A stretch of DNA of 64,000 bases from positions 41,540,001 through 41,604,000 of the forward strand of contig NC_133030.1 of the NCBI RefSeq assembly GCF_048771995.1, written 5' to 3'. Both the position numbers and the translations under genes were made by a program. Of this stretch, positions 13,801 through 24,300 are shown one piece after another. The notes under the pieces are model-generated. The model did no database searches. It was not told the origin of the DNA and worked only from the letters and a program-made list of their open reading frames with translations. Origin of the DNA: Taeniopygia guttata. Taxonomy: Eukaryota > Chordata > Aves > Passeriformes > Estrildidae. How positions within the stretch are numbered: the first letter of the stretch is position 1; each line of letters opens with the position of its first letter.

Positions 13801-15305
13801 TTGGTCACATAATATTGCACTCTTCAGTGCAAATTATAAAATTATATGTATACTTTACCACAATACGTATTGTCTTGTGACTTTGATGTATTACTAATAT
13901 AATCCCTGTTGAAAATTAATTATATCCCAAAAGACAAAATTATGGTCAAGCAGATGGTCAGTACACATAGATAGCCTTGCTCAGGATTATGCTGCAGCTA
14001 AAGCAGAGTTGGAACTGGCTCTTAGCTAATGTCACACCTACATGAAAGTGGGCCTGATGGGACTGGAGATGTTCCCTTTCCCTCTGCTAACTTCCCTGGT
14101 TTCCTTGTGTTGCAGAACTCGCTCCCTGATCAGTCGCTGGCACCTGAAAGTGAAGCTGTCAGTTCAGGGTTTGCACCTCCAGCTTTCCCTCCAGTGAGAC
14201 CTCCACTGATGCCTGTGGATCCTAGAGCCCCACCAATACCTTTCATGAGACGAGGACCTCCCTTTCCTCCCCCTCCTCCTGCTGGCATGTATGGGCCACG
14301 GGAATGCTTTCCAGTACGAGACTTCGGGCCTCCACGCCCTCCGCTGCCAAGTACGTGGCTTTAGCCAGCATTTGTCTCAAGCTGATGAACACGACTGCTT
14401 TGTGCAGGTAGTGAGTTACCACAGGGGTAGACGTGCTAACTGCTTAGAAGCACAACTGCTTCTCAATTCAGCTAACAGGGAGCATCTTTTCTGATTAAGG
14501 TTCCTTATGTTGTACACTTACTTTTTCACAACAGCTCATCTTGATATTTTTACAAATACTAGCTTTGGCTGGAAAATATGGAACATGTACTGTTCAGCAT
14601 TTAAAGGATTCTTTTTGAGGGGTAGAAAAGCAAGTAGGTGGTTACCTTAATCTTTTCCTTCCTATAAAATTGCATCTTCCATAAATCTTAAAAGTTTCAT
14701 CCTCTGGCTTTGAAGTGTGCCGGTGCCCTGCAAAGGGACAGTCCCTAAACTACTGTTTTCCCTTGGAGTCTGCAAGACTGGAGCAAGGTCTAAGTATCAG
14801 ACTGCAGGACTTCTTTCTGACTCTTGCTGTTCTCTGAGTATGTGTGAAGAAGTAAGCCATTTATCTGCCAAAATATCTGTAAGGTGTGGCACGTAAGAGT
14901 TGCTGTGGCAGACTGAAGGGGCAGCAGCAGCCCAGGAGATGGCAGTGGCTGGCTGCTGCTTTGAGACTGTTGTGGGTAACTACTGAGAAAAGTGATGGTT
15001 TTGTTCTCCTGTTTCCTGGTACCTCTGTCTCTTTGGATCCTGACATGTGACTTCTAGTTAGATAAGCCTAGCTGAGCAGTAAGCCAGCAAGAGGAGCAGG
15101 TGTACATGTTTACTGTTGTGATTGATACTAACTGGATTACTCTGATTCTCTCACAGTAAGAAATCCATTTCCAATGAGACCGTATCCTCACTATCCACCC
15201 CAACGACCTGGATTTTTGCCTCCACCACCTCCTCCTGAAAATAGAGTTGAACCATCTCAGTCAAATCCATCAGCTGTAGAACCAGAACCACAGCAGGAGA
15301 CTTGA
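665..15305 (+). CDS. MIA2: MIA2 (cTAGE5/TANGO1-like ER export factor), 3' part, 14 coding exons
   Basis: MIA2 (MIA SH3 domain ER export factor 2, cTAGE5) acts at ER exit sites. Its coiled coils bind TANGO1 and Sec12/PREB, and its proline-rich tail binds Sec23/Sec24 to help load bulky cargo into COPII carriers. The window holds fourteen exons: 665-711, 899-989, 2291-2429, 3989-4090, 5387-5447, 5767-5802, 6728-6795, 7445-7527, 7892-8023, 9501-9653, 10969-11100, 13645-13721, 14116-14350 and 15157-15305. Together they are 1505 nt: two leading bases, then 501 in-frame codons including TGA. All junctions are GT-AG with matching phase. The first half is charged coiled coil ([31 protein letters not shown]); the second half is proline-rich and ends PEPQQET, as I recall for human. 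The SH3 domain, transmembrane segment and upstream coiled coil lie before the window. FBXO33 follows tail-to-tail. Confidence 0.95.
899..989 (+). CDS. MIA2: MIA2 coding exon b
   Basis: Begins [18 protein letters not shown], a coiled coil rich in Lys and Glu. The acceptor follows a T-rich tract; the donor is ACAG|gtaatt, phase 1. Confidence 0.9.
1854..1919. repeat. (TA)n microsatellite
   Basis: About 65 bp of nearly uninterrupted alternating T and A with two small interruptions. Likely length-polymorphic. Confidence 0.9.
1920..1944. repeat. Perfect 10-bp inverted repeat, 5-nt loop
   Basis: Arms CTATACAAGG (1920-1929) and CCTTGTATAG (1935-1944) are exact reverse complements around TATAC. It abuts the TA repeat. 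Confidence 0.85.
2291..2429 (+). CDS. MIA2: MIA2 coding exon c
   Basis: Encodes a heptad-rich coiled coil with [31 protein letters not shown] and a split Arg codon at the donor (CAG|gtgctg). This is the most recognisable cTAGE5 segment in the window. Confidence 0.93.
2430..3988 (+). other. MIA2: MIA2 intron
   Basis: Contains no exon that I recognise. A-rich runs near 3374 and 3493 are the only simple repeats. Confidence 0.55.
3989..4090 (+). CDS. MIA2: MIA2 coding exon d
   Basis: Encodes [19 protein letters not shown] and then [15 protein letters not shown], continuing the coiled coil. Acceptor TTTAAAG|GAAG, donor ACAG|gtaatt. Confidence 0.92.
4091..5386 (+). other. MIA2: MIA2 intron
   Basis: No exon, RNA gene or interspersed repeat that I can identify. 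Confidence 0.55.
5387..5447 (+). CDS. MIA2: MIA2 coding exon e
   Basis: Encodes [20 protein letters not shown] plus Q, near-identical to the human segment as recalled. Acceptor TTACAG|AGAA, donor CAG|gtattt. Confidence 0.93.
5767..5802 (+). CDS. MIA2: MIA2 coding microexon f (36 nt)
   Basis: Twelve codons, [12 protein letters not shown], phase 0 at both ends, so it could be skipped without changing frame. Acceptor TTTCACAG|ATTA, donor TGG|gtaagt. Confidence 0.92.
5803..7444 (+). other. MIA2: MIA2 introns flanking exon g
   Basis: Two AT-rich introns, interrupted only by the exon at 6728-6795. Nothing else is recognised. Confidence 0.5.
6728..6795 (+). CDS. MIA2: MIA2 coding exon g
   Basis: Encodes [20 protein letters not shown] and RQ, the end of the coiled coil. 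Donor AAAA|gtaagt splits a Lys codon. Confidence 0.92.
7445..7527 (+). CDS. MIA2: MIA2 coding exon h
   Basis: Encodes [20 protein letters not shown] and then IPMRPFGR. This is the transition from coiled coil to the proline-rich region. Acceptor TTTGCAG|ATTA, donor AGAG|gtacag. Confidence 0.93.
7892..8023 (+). CDS. MIA2: MIA2 coding exon i
   Basis: Encodes [20 protein letters not shown] and [20 protein letters not shown] followed by a Gly run, strongly conserved with cTAGE5 as recalled. An open frame runs past the donor into the intron, but AGAG|gtacaa is the splice site that keeps frame with the next exon. Confidence 0.93.
8024..9500 (+). other. MIA2: MIA2 intron with an isolated CpG-rich patch
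   Basis: AT-rich intron with T/G-rich low complexity at 9065-9110. The span 9328-9405 is strikingly GC-rich and carries about nine CpGs; its origin is not recognised. Confidence 0.5.
9501..9653 (+). CDS. MIA2: MIA2 coding exon j
   Basis: Encodes a segment with [20 protein letters not shown], the most conserved part of the proline-rich tail. Acceptor TTCAATTAG|GATC, donor CCAG|gtaaaa. Confidence 0.93.
10969..11100 (+). CDS. MIA2: MIA2 coding exon k
   Basis: Begins [18 protein letters not shown] and includes [20 protein letters not shown], matching the cTAGE5 tail. Acceptor AATGTTAG|GTGA, donor ACAG|gtggga. Confidence 0.92.
13645..13721 (+). CDS. MIA2: MIA2 coding exon l
   Basis: Encodes [20 protein letters not shown] and then DHSNLS, a low-complexity acidic/polar linker and the least conserved tail exon. 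Its place is supported by exact phase match on both sides and by splice sites CATACAG|ATGG and AGC|gtaagt. Confidence 0.88.
14116..14350 (+). CDS. MIA2: MIA2 coding exon m (proline-rich)
   Basis: Encodes [19 protein letters not shown], then dense proline: [18 protein letters not shown] and [20 protein letters not shown]. Such PPP stretches are the Sec23-binding type in the TANGO1/cTAGE5 family. Acceptor GTTGCAG|AACT, donor CCAA|gtacgt. Confidence 0.93.
14351..15156 (+). other. MIA2: Last MIA2 intron
   Basis: No feature is recognised apart from the splice signals at each end. Confidence 0.5.
15157..15305 (+). CDS. MIA2: MIA2 terminal coding exon n
   Basis: Encodes [30 protein letters not shown], and ends EPEPQQET before TGA at 15303-15305. 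The C-terminal PEPQQET matches the human ending as recalled, so the stop is well placed. Confidence 0.93.
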
Positions 15306-15720
15306 CAGTCATTTGGGGAATGACCTGAATCAGTTTTGTGCTCTCCTACTGGCATTTTTCCTTATGTTAAGTAACCATTGTTACTTAGGTCTATACAAAC
15401 TACTTTGCTCAAATTGAAGCTTATTAGGGAAAATTCTCAGGATAGTATTTTGTAAATAAAGAATTAAATACCTATGAATATTGTGAATAAGTGATTTCCA
15501 CTGTACAATAGTAATTTTAAATTACGCATTTCTAACTTGAGTAGTCTCTTCAGAGGTGTATAAAATTAAATCATGTGAACTTTATTGTAAAAGTCCAGCT
15601 GCTTTGTGCAGGTTGAGCTGTACAAGGAGTCTCTCTGCATGCCAAAAGTGATGCTTGCTGCTTTATGAATAAGATGTGAAAACAAATGGAAACAGTTAAT
15701 AAAAATCTACAGAAAGTGAA
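15306..15720 (+). other. MIA2: MIA2 3' UTR with two poly(A) signals
   Basis: AATAAA occurs at 15455-15460 and again at 15698-15703, about 150 and 390 nt after the stop codon. Either could define the mRNA end; the span given reaches the second. The sequence is AT-rich and non-coding. Confidence 0.6.
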
Positions 15721-18700
15721 AGCAATGTCACTGATAACATGGTATAATAGATAGGTTAAGATGAGTAATTCATGATTCTCCAGTCATGTCCTCTCTGTTA
15801 ATGGCCTCATAGGTGATCTTTCAGCTCTTAGGCTCTACAGTGTAGCAGTTCTCCTGCCATGACACTGAGGGAGAAGAGGCAGCAGAAAAACTGAGCAACT
15901 CTCCCTTCACTCTTCAAAAGCTGGAGTGGCGTTTATTGAAGATGTGTACAGGGGGTTTTTATGACCTGGGAGGAAGGAGTCAGAGCTAGGATATGCTCCA
16001 GCACAGCCCAGCCCTTGCCTTTGAAGACATATGTCTGCAGGTAACTAAGAGGAGGGGGGTATTTTACTGTCTCAACATGAATTTGGTTTATTAGGCTTCA
16101 GATTTTAACACTAGTATTAGGAAATTGCTAGGCAGGACAAAAGCAGAATTAAAAAATACAAGAAGGAAGTGGCAAACTGCAGCATCAATAAGTTTTTGTC
16201 TATAAAAGGAGTTGGTGTGGTACCTCATTGACCTCTTCAGGTTCCTGTGTGGTGCTTCCCTGGCAGGAGTGGCTGTCCCAGCAGGCACAGTGCACCCAGC
16301 TGCAGCCAGGGTGGTGTTGGCCAGTGCCAGGCTGCATCTGGACAGAGCCAAGCTCTGCTTTTACTGGTGACTGTACAATCTAAAGCCTTTTGCTAGGAGC
16401 TGGTGGCTGTTCTGACAGTTTGGCTTCAACTTGAAAACCATGTAGGACTTGGTTCAGTAATTTGATAAGGAACCTTCTAAGATAAAGAAGCAAACCAGTT
16501 TTAGCAAGCCCCAGCCCAGCAGCAGTTCAACTACCAGCCTCCATTCTCTGCATGCATGCACACATAGCACATGAAGTTTCAGGCTTTAATGTAAATGCAG
16601 CTGCCATACCCCATAATTAGAAGTTACCAATAAAACCTCCAGCCCACTTTTTTTTTTTTTTTTTAATTGCTTAGGTGAAGTCTGCCAAGGGAGTATTTTC
16701 TCTTGTAGCCCAGTATTTCTACTGGAATTGGCTTGTTTCAGCTGTAGAACTCTTCCATGGCTCAACTCCTATAATTTCTTTATCCTTTCTGCTTCTAGTT
16801 GAGCCTCAAAGCATTTAGGTAAGCATTTGTACTCCAGCAATTCAATGACACATTCTGACAACACACATTTTAAATCATCTATGATAAATTAACCATGTAG
16901 TTTAATGTGGCTGTTGCATCAGCAGTAGCCAATTAGTTGATGGCTATGAGTTTGCCTGAGAGATTTCACAAGGATTCTCAAAGGAATTACTGGGTTTTAC
17001 CCTTACCCTTGTCATCAGCCCTAGCAACCAGAACTGCCAAGTACAGCCTTGTCCCTGGACAGAGAACCAGGGTATAGCACAGAAATCCTGGGCTGGTAAC
17101 ACTGCCATAAACCTTTTCCATTCCCTGCCCAACTCACCTGGGAGGCTGCAAAAACTATTTATGAATGTATCTCTGTTTTCTGTGCAAACACAGTATTTTC
17201 TCCATGTGGGTTAAATATTTTTTCTAAGTTAACTGAAAAATTCTTCCTCCACCAACACAGTCTATGCCCACAATGGTACCAAAAGCTGCAGGCAAAAGGA
17301 AAGATAGCTGGACTAAAAAAATGCAGGTAAAGCATGGATTGGATCATCCTGCAAAGAGCACAGCATTATTTGAGACTTTTTTTTCCTTCCCCAGTAGCAG
17401 TCCAAAATTTTATTTGCAAATTTGGAAGCAAGCTCAGGTTTATGTAATAGGAAGCAGGTAGATGGTAACCTGTCAAATGTAGAAAGGTCACACAGAAGTG
17501 TATATGGGGAAGTCCTTGTTCTGCCCACCCCCAAAAGAATAAGCAACCTAATTTTGACAGGAGTACAAATGAAGGCTTGTGTTCCAAGCTCCTGCAGCTG
17601 AACCTAGAACGCAAAAGACTAACTTGACATTGCCATCTCTTCAGGAAATACAAAGAAATAACAAAAGTAAGATTCCTTTTGGGACTATGCAAGTTCAAAG
17701 TAATTTCACAATAGTTTGTAAGGTCCCACTCCAAATGCAAGAGAATATTAAGATGACCTTAATTTCCTAACAAACAATTACAGATCACTTCAGGTTGAAT
17801 CCCTTCATCCTGGTCTCACTAATAAAGATTACTGCTGAAAATAGAGGCAGACAATAAACCTCACTTCTATCTATTCCTAAAACAGGAGAAAAATCAGGCA
17901 TGCATTTCTCCACCACTGCTCAAGGTATGGCTTTCACCACACACTCCTGCTTTAATGGACTCCCTGTAATTTCCAAGATATAAAGATTCTAGCCCTCTGT
18001 TTCAGGTACACTGACTTCTTCCCTGAACACAAGCCACACCCAGTGAGTAGACTTCAGGCTGTATGAAAAAAATCAGACCTGGAGCATTCTAACAATGGAC
18101 AACCATTGCTCAGAGCCAGCTCTGGCTGCAACTGCAGTGAATGAAAGCGCTGCACATCCCCTACTGTAGTCAAGCGGGCTGCTTCTCCTGCTCCCCGTCA
18201 TATCTTTCAAGATTAAGTTAATTAAAAACAAAGCAAAAAAATAGGTTAGACCAAACAGATTAAAAACACATTTGTACATCAGGAAGGCAAATAGGTTACT
18301 TCCCAACTCTGTTTAGTAAGGCATTACCTATAAAATGCAGTACCTTGCAGAGATAAAACTACCATTCTGCACCTGCTTAAACCAGAGGACACAGAATTTG
18401 CTTTATTTTTTTCTGGCTTTTTCTGTGTGACTTCCTGAAATCTTGAACCCTTCACAACCAAACTTCAGGTTCAGATGCTGCTGAGCAGTCACCATCAGAT
18501 TTATCTGCTACATAAACCTCCGTTCTGAGGCCGAGCCCTGAAAGGTACTGAAACAAGTCCCAGTATTTCACTTCACTGGAACATGAAAAGCTGTAAATCT
18601 ATTTACCTTATCTTTATCACCCACACCGTCTCTTCAGTATGTTGGCAAATGATCTTGCTTACCAAATCTGGAAGATCCAGGAAACTGCTTGAACAAGCAG

Positions 18701-19339
18701 TGCAATTTTCACACTTGGCAGCAGTTTGGGCTGTCATAACATGAAGTTCAGAAGCTCGAATAAAGTCCGTGCTTGGCACGCACACACTGACCAACCACTC
18801 TGACAAGCCTCACAGCACAGTCAGCCACTGCAGGGCACAGCAGCTCTCCAACAGCTGAGCAGACATTTGCAGCTTTCATTCAGAAGGCACAGCTGTGTAC
18901 TCTTGAATACAGATAAAACGTCAAACTGAAGCATTGCAGGTATTTATAATCTATTTAATAGTGGGACACCAAAGAAGTACTACACATTTTTCTTGAGCAC
19001 ATTAGATTTTGATTTAAGCAATTGCAATTGATGAAGTAATTTCTCAAAAATAGTCTTCTATATTCTACAATCCACAGTTTACTGTATCAGTCTAATAGGT
19101 CATATAATGATATACTGTTTGTGCTAACTGGTCTGATCTTTAGCAAAGCATCCTTCCCATTCCTCCACCACCCCAAAAAATGTTGACAAAATTCAGCCAA
19201 ATTAAAAAGAATTGTGTGACTTTAGATTTTTCTGCTGACCTAAACACAATGGGAGCTACTATTTATACACATCTTAAGAATGATGTTGCATTTTAATTCT
19301 AAAAATCTTCATGCTGATAACAATAAAATATTTTATACA
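15721..19339. other. Convergent intergenic region MIA2/FBXO33
   Basis: About 3.6 kb between the presumed 3' ends of MIA2 (+) and FBXO33 (-). A T-run lies at about 16649-16664. Open frames here lack recognisable domains and conserved-looking splice structure. No RNA gene was identified. Confidence 0.5.
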
Positions 19340-21061
19340 GCAATCAATTTTTAATGCTTTATTCATTGATTAAAAGAATATAACATTTAACATAAACCAT
19401 ACAACATCAGTCATCAATTCAAACATTCAGCTGGTTTCCTTACATTTTCTGTCAGGAGTTTTTTTTAATCTGATCACATTTATAAGATAAAATCTCACCA
19501 CATCTGGCATATACACACACTGTGCCAGTGGATTCACTCTACTGATGTACATATAAAATCCGCATGGTATGTGCTCACTGGAGACAAAACAGCGCACACC
19601 TGTCAAAAGGTCATTTTAATATAAGATGGTAAAACCATTTGTAAAACACATATAAACTTTTTCCATAAATAGAATCATATCTGGACATCTGTTGCATAAA
19701 TTGTGTTTTCCAAAGCTTACAATATAGCAGCCAGGTCTCAGCACTGCTGGGCACCCACGTTGGCCACTTACTTTATTATTGCAGACTGTCCTTTAAACAT
19801 TAAATGCACAACATTCGTACCACTTAAAACTGGGGTCAGGTGGAAGTCTCACAGAGACCACGTCTGTACCGCGGTTGCCCTGAAACAGTTACATCGGCTT
19901 CTAAAGCCTCTCAGATATAACAAGATTTTAAAACATACTTCATGGAATGTTCTTCATGCATCATAGCAGCTCATACCTGTGATAGAACAAGCTTTGTATT
20001 TGTTTCCTTTCCTTCCTTTACATTCACTATTCACAGTGAAACAGGTGCATGTTTGTTAAGAGTTCTGAGGTTGCTGACTGAGCCACAGCACAGCTGTGTA
20101 CCACAGGTCGAAATTCGACCTTATATATTACAATCTAGCAGTATCTGGCTGGCCAAAAATTGGCCTGCCCCTGCCAGCATGTGGGCACTTCTTCGTTTTT
20201 AATCTATTCTTTGGCAGCTGACACAGGCGCTGACAGAGAAAATCCAGTGACTTGGTTGTTAGGGATTTCACGACTAATGTTTGTTTGCAGGTGTAGACCT
20301 TTGTATTGAAATCTTCACTGTTACACGTTTACCTCACCGGAGCGCACATTTCTTGCTTTCTCCTTTTAAACTTTGGCCCAAAGCTAACTTTTAAGGAAGA
20401 TGACAGAACGTGAGAACAAACAAGGAGGAGTTTGCAAAGAATCCAAAAGACTACATACAGCTTTATGGAGTGGATCTGTAAGTGCAGGAACCTGAACCGC
20501 TAGTGTTTCACACTGCTGCTTAGCAGCTAAGGAAAGCCAAGAATGGAGTTAAGCCATGCTGCAGAATCCGCACGTGAAATCAAGCAAGGTAAGAGTCTTA
20601 CAGTGAACAGCCCTGGATAGACTTCTCGTCCCTTAAGCCTATTAAGTAGCATGCTACTGGATTAAGCACACAATGACAGCATAGAGATCCACTGGGCTAT
20701 GGATATGGGTATTAAAAACAGTTGGCTCCCGAGCACAGGACTCCAATATAATAGCAAAAGAATTCAAAATGCAGTTACTCAATTAAAGTAAAGTTAGCCG
20801 GCAACCTCAGACAGCCTTTGGCTGTATCTTTGCAAGGTTTGGTAGACAAGTCCATTAACCGTGAAAACCCTAAACACTGCCACTTTCAGCTTCTAAACCA
20901 ATACCCGACTACGTTCTTTGATCAAGAAGTAGAATACACATATATAATTCTATATAGCTAATACTGATTAAACACAGCACAAAAGGGGTTAATTCACACT
21001 ACCGAAAAAACATAATAGGACCCTACTTGCATATGTAACCACAGGAATTGTAAATAAGGAG
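19340..21061 (-). other. FBXO33: FBXO33 3' UTR (presumed)
   Basis: On the minus strand AATAAA occurs at 19777-19772 and 19363-19358. The distal one gives a 3' UTR of about 1.7 kb. The end is inferred from the signals alone. Confidence 0.45.
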
Positions 21062-21333
21062 CTAAATGCCTTCACTGAAGCTTTGCATCTCTCTGTAAAA
21101 GTGACGGGTTGGCTCAGTGAAGACACTGAGCAGCTCTATGTCCATGACAGCGTGCCAAGGGCGACCCAATCCGAGAGATACTTGCTCAATGAAATTGTGT
21201 ACTGGATCCACATCCTGATCAGCCAGTTCTCCTTGGTCAAACTCAATGCTTTCTTCTGTGACTTCCAGTACTTTCAGGTCAGAGCCACGAAGACGAGCAA
21301 TTGCTATAAGATTATGAGCCCAGACTGTGTAAC
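21062..21333 (-). CDS. FBXO33: FBXO33 exon 4 (terminal)
   Basis: Encodes YTVWAHNLIAIARLRGSDLK, VLEVTEESIEFDQGELADQD, FIEQVSLGLGRPWHAVMDIE and the end FYREMQSFSEGI, with TAG at 21064-21062. Acceptor TTTCCCATAG|GTTA. Confidence 0.95.
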
Positions 21334-24300
21334 CTATGGGGAAAGAAAAACAAAGTGGCTGTCATTTTCCTACAAGGTATTTTCTTATGCTAGTACTTAA
21401 TACCAGACCATCCCAGTATCTCTCCCAACCTATTCTGTCATGTTCCATCTGGCCAAATACCCCTATGGCATGGTGAGGGTTTTCTGTTTTCAAGTGGTGA
21501 ATCCTCCATTTTACACTCTGAATAAGTATAAAAATATTTCAGATTGTTTCATTAACCTTTTCTAGATCTTTTTCTCCTATTTGCTGAGCAGTGGACTACT
21601 GCAAGTTATATATAAAAACTTCAAACCTCCTGTGATCTACTGTGTAGTAAAAATAGAATTAAGTGAGTTATCAATTAACTCAATGCATAAAAGGAATGAT
21701 TTAAAACTCTGCTTATGCTAGGAAAAAAGACTTGCTTTCATTCCTTTAGAAAGTAGACTAATTAAAAAAAAAAGCTACCTCCAAACAAATAGAAAGTCAG
21801 CATGTACACAGAAGCCTCTGCAGCCTTTTCACGTTACCCCAGTGTGTGTGTTTATGTACATATATATATATGATAAACTACATGTATCTTGTTATTCTGT
21901 CTGAGATAAAATATAATTACAAAGCTTCCCTCTCTTGACACTATATATTAGCATTCCTCTTTAAAAGCTCCTACTCCCCAGTTACCTCTAAGCTTTCTGT
22001 GCCCTGGCTAAGAGAAATGCAAAGTTCCTCCCTATTCAGATGCAAACCACAGATGGGAACTTCCCTTTTGGGGAGCTCTGCCAAATCAGCCCTTCCACTG
22101 CAAAAGGCAAGGCTGATTTCTGCCACCATCATCATTCTCGCAGGTGCTAAGCTTCTTGGTGAGATGCCCAAGGAGACTCCAAGTAAAGCTGCAGTCTGCA
22201 CAATATTTGAACTGGGAAAGCTAAACTGCTGAGAAGTAAAGTTAACTGTGGTTTGGTCTCCCAACAATGCAGTTAACATGCTCTACATCATAACATACCA
22301 AAATAAAACACATAATCAGAGAATGAAGAAAAGATGTCAAAGTCATAAAGAAAATAAATTTCTGTTGTTTTCTTTTACTTTTTTTCTATTGTGTCTCTGG
22401 AAGTATGTTGGTTAGGGTAGGTGTTCAACAAAGAAGCCTGCATATATCTGTAAGGCTCATTTCTGGTATATTAACTGTTAGGAATGCATGAATTCCCACA
22501 ATCTTCATCTGCTGGATACTTCACCTCCAACACAACTGTCCACAGAAGATGAACCTGTCTTAATTCAGGCAGCTTAATTCAATGTCCCTTCCTTAATAGG
22601 GACAGTGAACTCAATGGAAAATTCCTCCCTGTATGATGACACACTCCTGTCGACATGAAAGAGCTCATATCACCTTCCAGTTATCTTGATTGTAAAGGAA
22701 CTTACCAAAGAAATCTTTGAAAGCAAGGTGTGAGAATAAAGGAGAAAAGAAAAAAAAAAAAAAAAAACCCTGCACAAAACCCCTTTACCATCATTTGGCC
22801 ACGTATATGGCTTTTGTTGTAACTTTTTATGGTGAGATCCTCTATGCACTAGAACAACCACCTTATTCCCAACTTAATCTCATTTTAAATGAACTCTCCT
22901 TTCAAAAGCTCTGCCCGAAATGTCTTTGTGATCTCCCAGCTGCCAAAAAGTATCTGTCCAGCTAAGTATTCAGAGGTAAGAGGAAATGATCACTTCACTA
23001 CTGGTATCACTGAACAACAAATTTACTATGAGCACACCGTAATTTATTCTTCCTTGCTAATAAAAATTTCAATTTTAGTTTTGCTCAGGGACAGAATAAA
23101 ACTTCACCAGGATGTTTATAACATAAAGTCATAAAAATCCATGTGGAAGCATCCTTCCCTTAAGGAGGAATTAAAAATAAAAGAGACCTGTGTTTTCACA
23201 GATGGACCATGCTTACTATTCACAGTGACAGATCATACCACTATGGTATCCTACTGTCTCCATCCCATCCCAAATGGTCACACATGCTTTATAACCCTTT
23301 CTTCATTCTGCAAGGACGTATTTAACATCTGCCTTCCTCTGGCTCCTGGACATGGACACTTCCACCATTTCTTGGTGGCAAAACGATGACTTCTCACAAA
23401 ACACAATCTCAAGGCAGCCCATATAAAGTGTCCTTAGCATATATTTTCCCCTTCCTCTTTTGGCCAATGATATGTGGTAGCCAAAAGTAGATGGAAATAA
23501 AAGCTTTTTCAAAAGCAAACTAATACCAGAAGAGGAAACATATAAACACACACACAAAAGCCTGAGAAGCACTGGAAGCTGAAGAATAACCACTTTGGGA
23601 GACAGAAGAAGAAACCTGAGCACTTAGAGCACCTTAAACAAAACCACCTTCTTTTCCTGAAGGAAACTTCACAGTATAGTATGACAAGTGGAGCCAGAAA
23701 ATATTCTATAGTAAACCTCAGGGAATCCAAGCATGAGGCTATGATGCTGTACTGGATATTTCTTCCTAACAGTGTTCCATCTACAGTTACTACTCTCCAT
23801 GAACGATGCTTGCAGTATAGTACTAGGAAAGTTATGTCCACAGCTTAGAAAAGACCAGGAGGCATTTATAAGCAGCTTAGGTAGCTTCTGCTGCAAGGAG
23901 GGGGAAAAGAAGGGTAAAGAATGTGAATCCCAATGCAACAGCAAGGTGATATTTGGCCATTTTCTCACACAGGCAGACACAGCATCTCTCCAAAGAAAGG
24001 TGATGTAGCAACAACCATTTGCTAGACAGAAGCATAAGGGACGTTTGCTTTCCCAATACTCTGTACAGACTAATAGTTTCTACTGAATAGACACGTGCTG
24101 GTATGAAATGATACTTACACTAGCTTATGTTCAGATGTTTCACTAGCTTTTAAATTAGATAATATATTAGAGGACTTTTCTGTAGCAGGAGGGTAACACA
24201 ATTTTAATTTTTTTTAAAGGTCCTCAAATATGTATCCAAATTTCTGAAGAAACTGCTAAAAGCCACACCTAGACTGGCACAATCATGTACCAGCACCCAA

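Larger units (their letters stand above)
9654..14115 (+). other. MIA2: MIA2 introns between exons j and m
   Basis: Three introns (9654-10968, 11101-13644, 13722-14115). A C-run lies at about 12425-12434 and a G-run near 13067. No additional exon is supported. Confidence 0.5.

Noticed and set aside
17366-17740. 124-codon minus-strand frame in the MIA2/FBXO33 intergenic region
   Set aside because: No similarity recognised, and it overlaps other random frames of similar length.
19340-19365. Plus-strand AT-rich stretch as a promoter TATA box
   Set aside because: It fits better as the minus-strand poly(A) signal of FBXO33; no plus-strand gene starts nearby.
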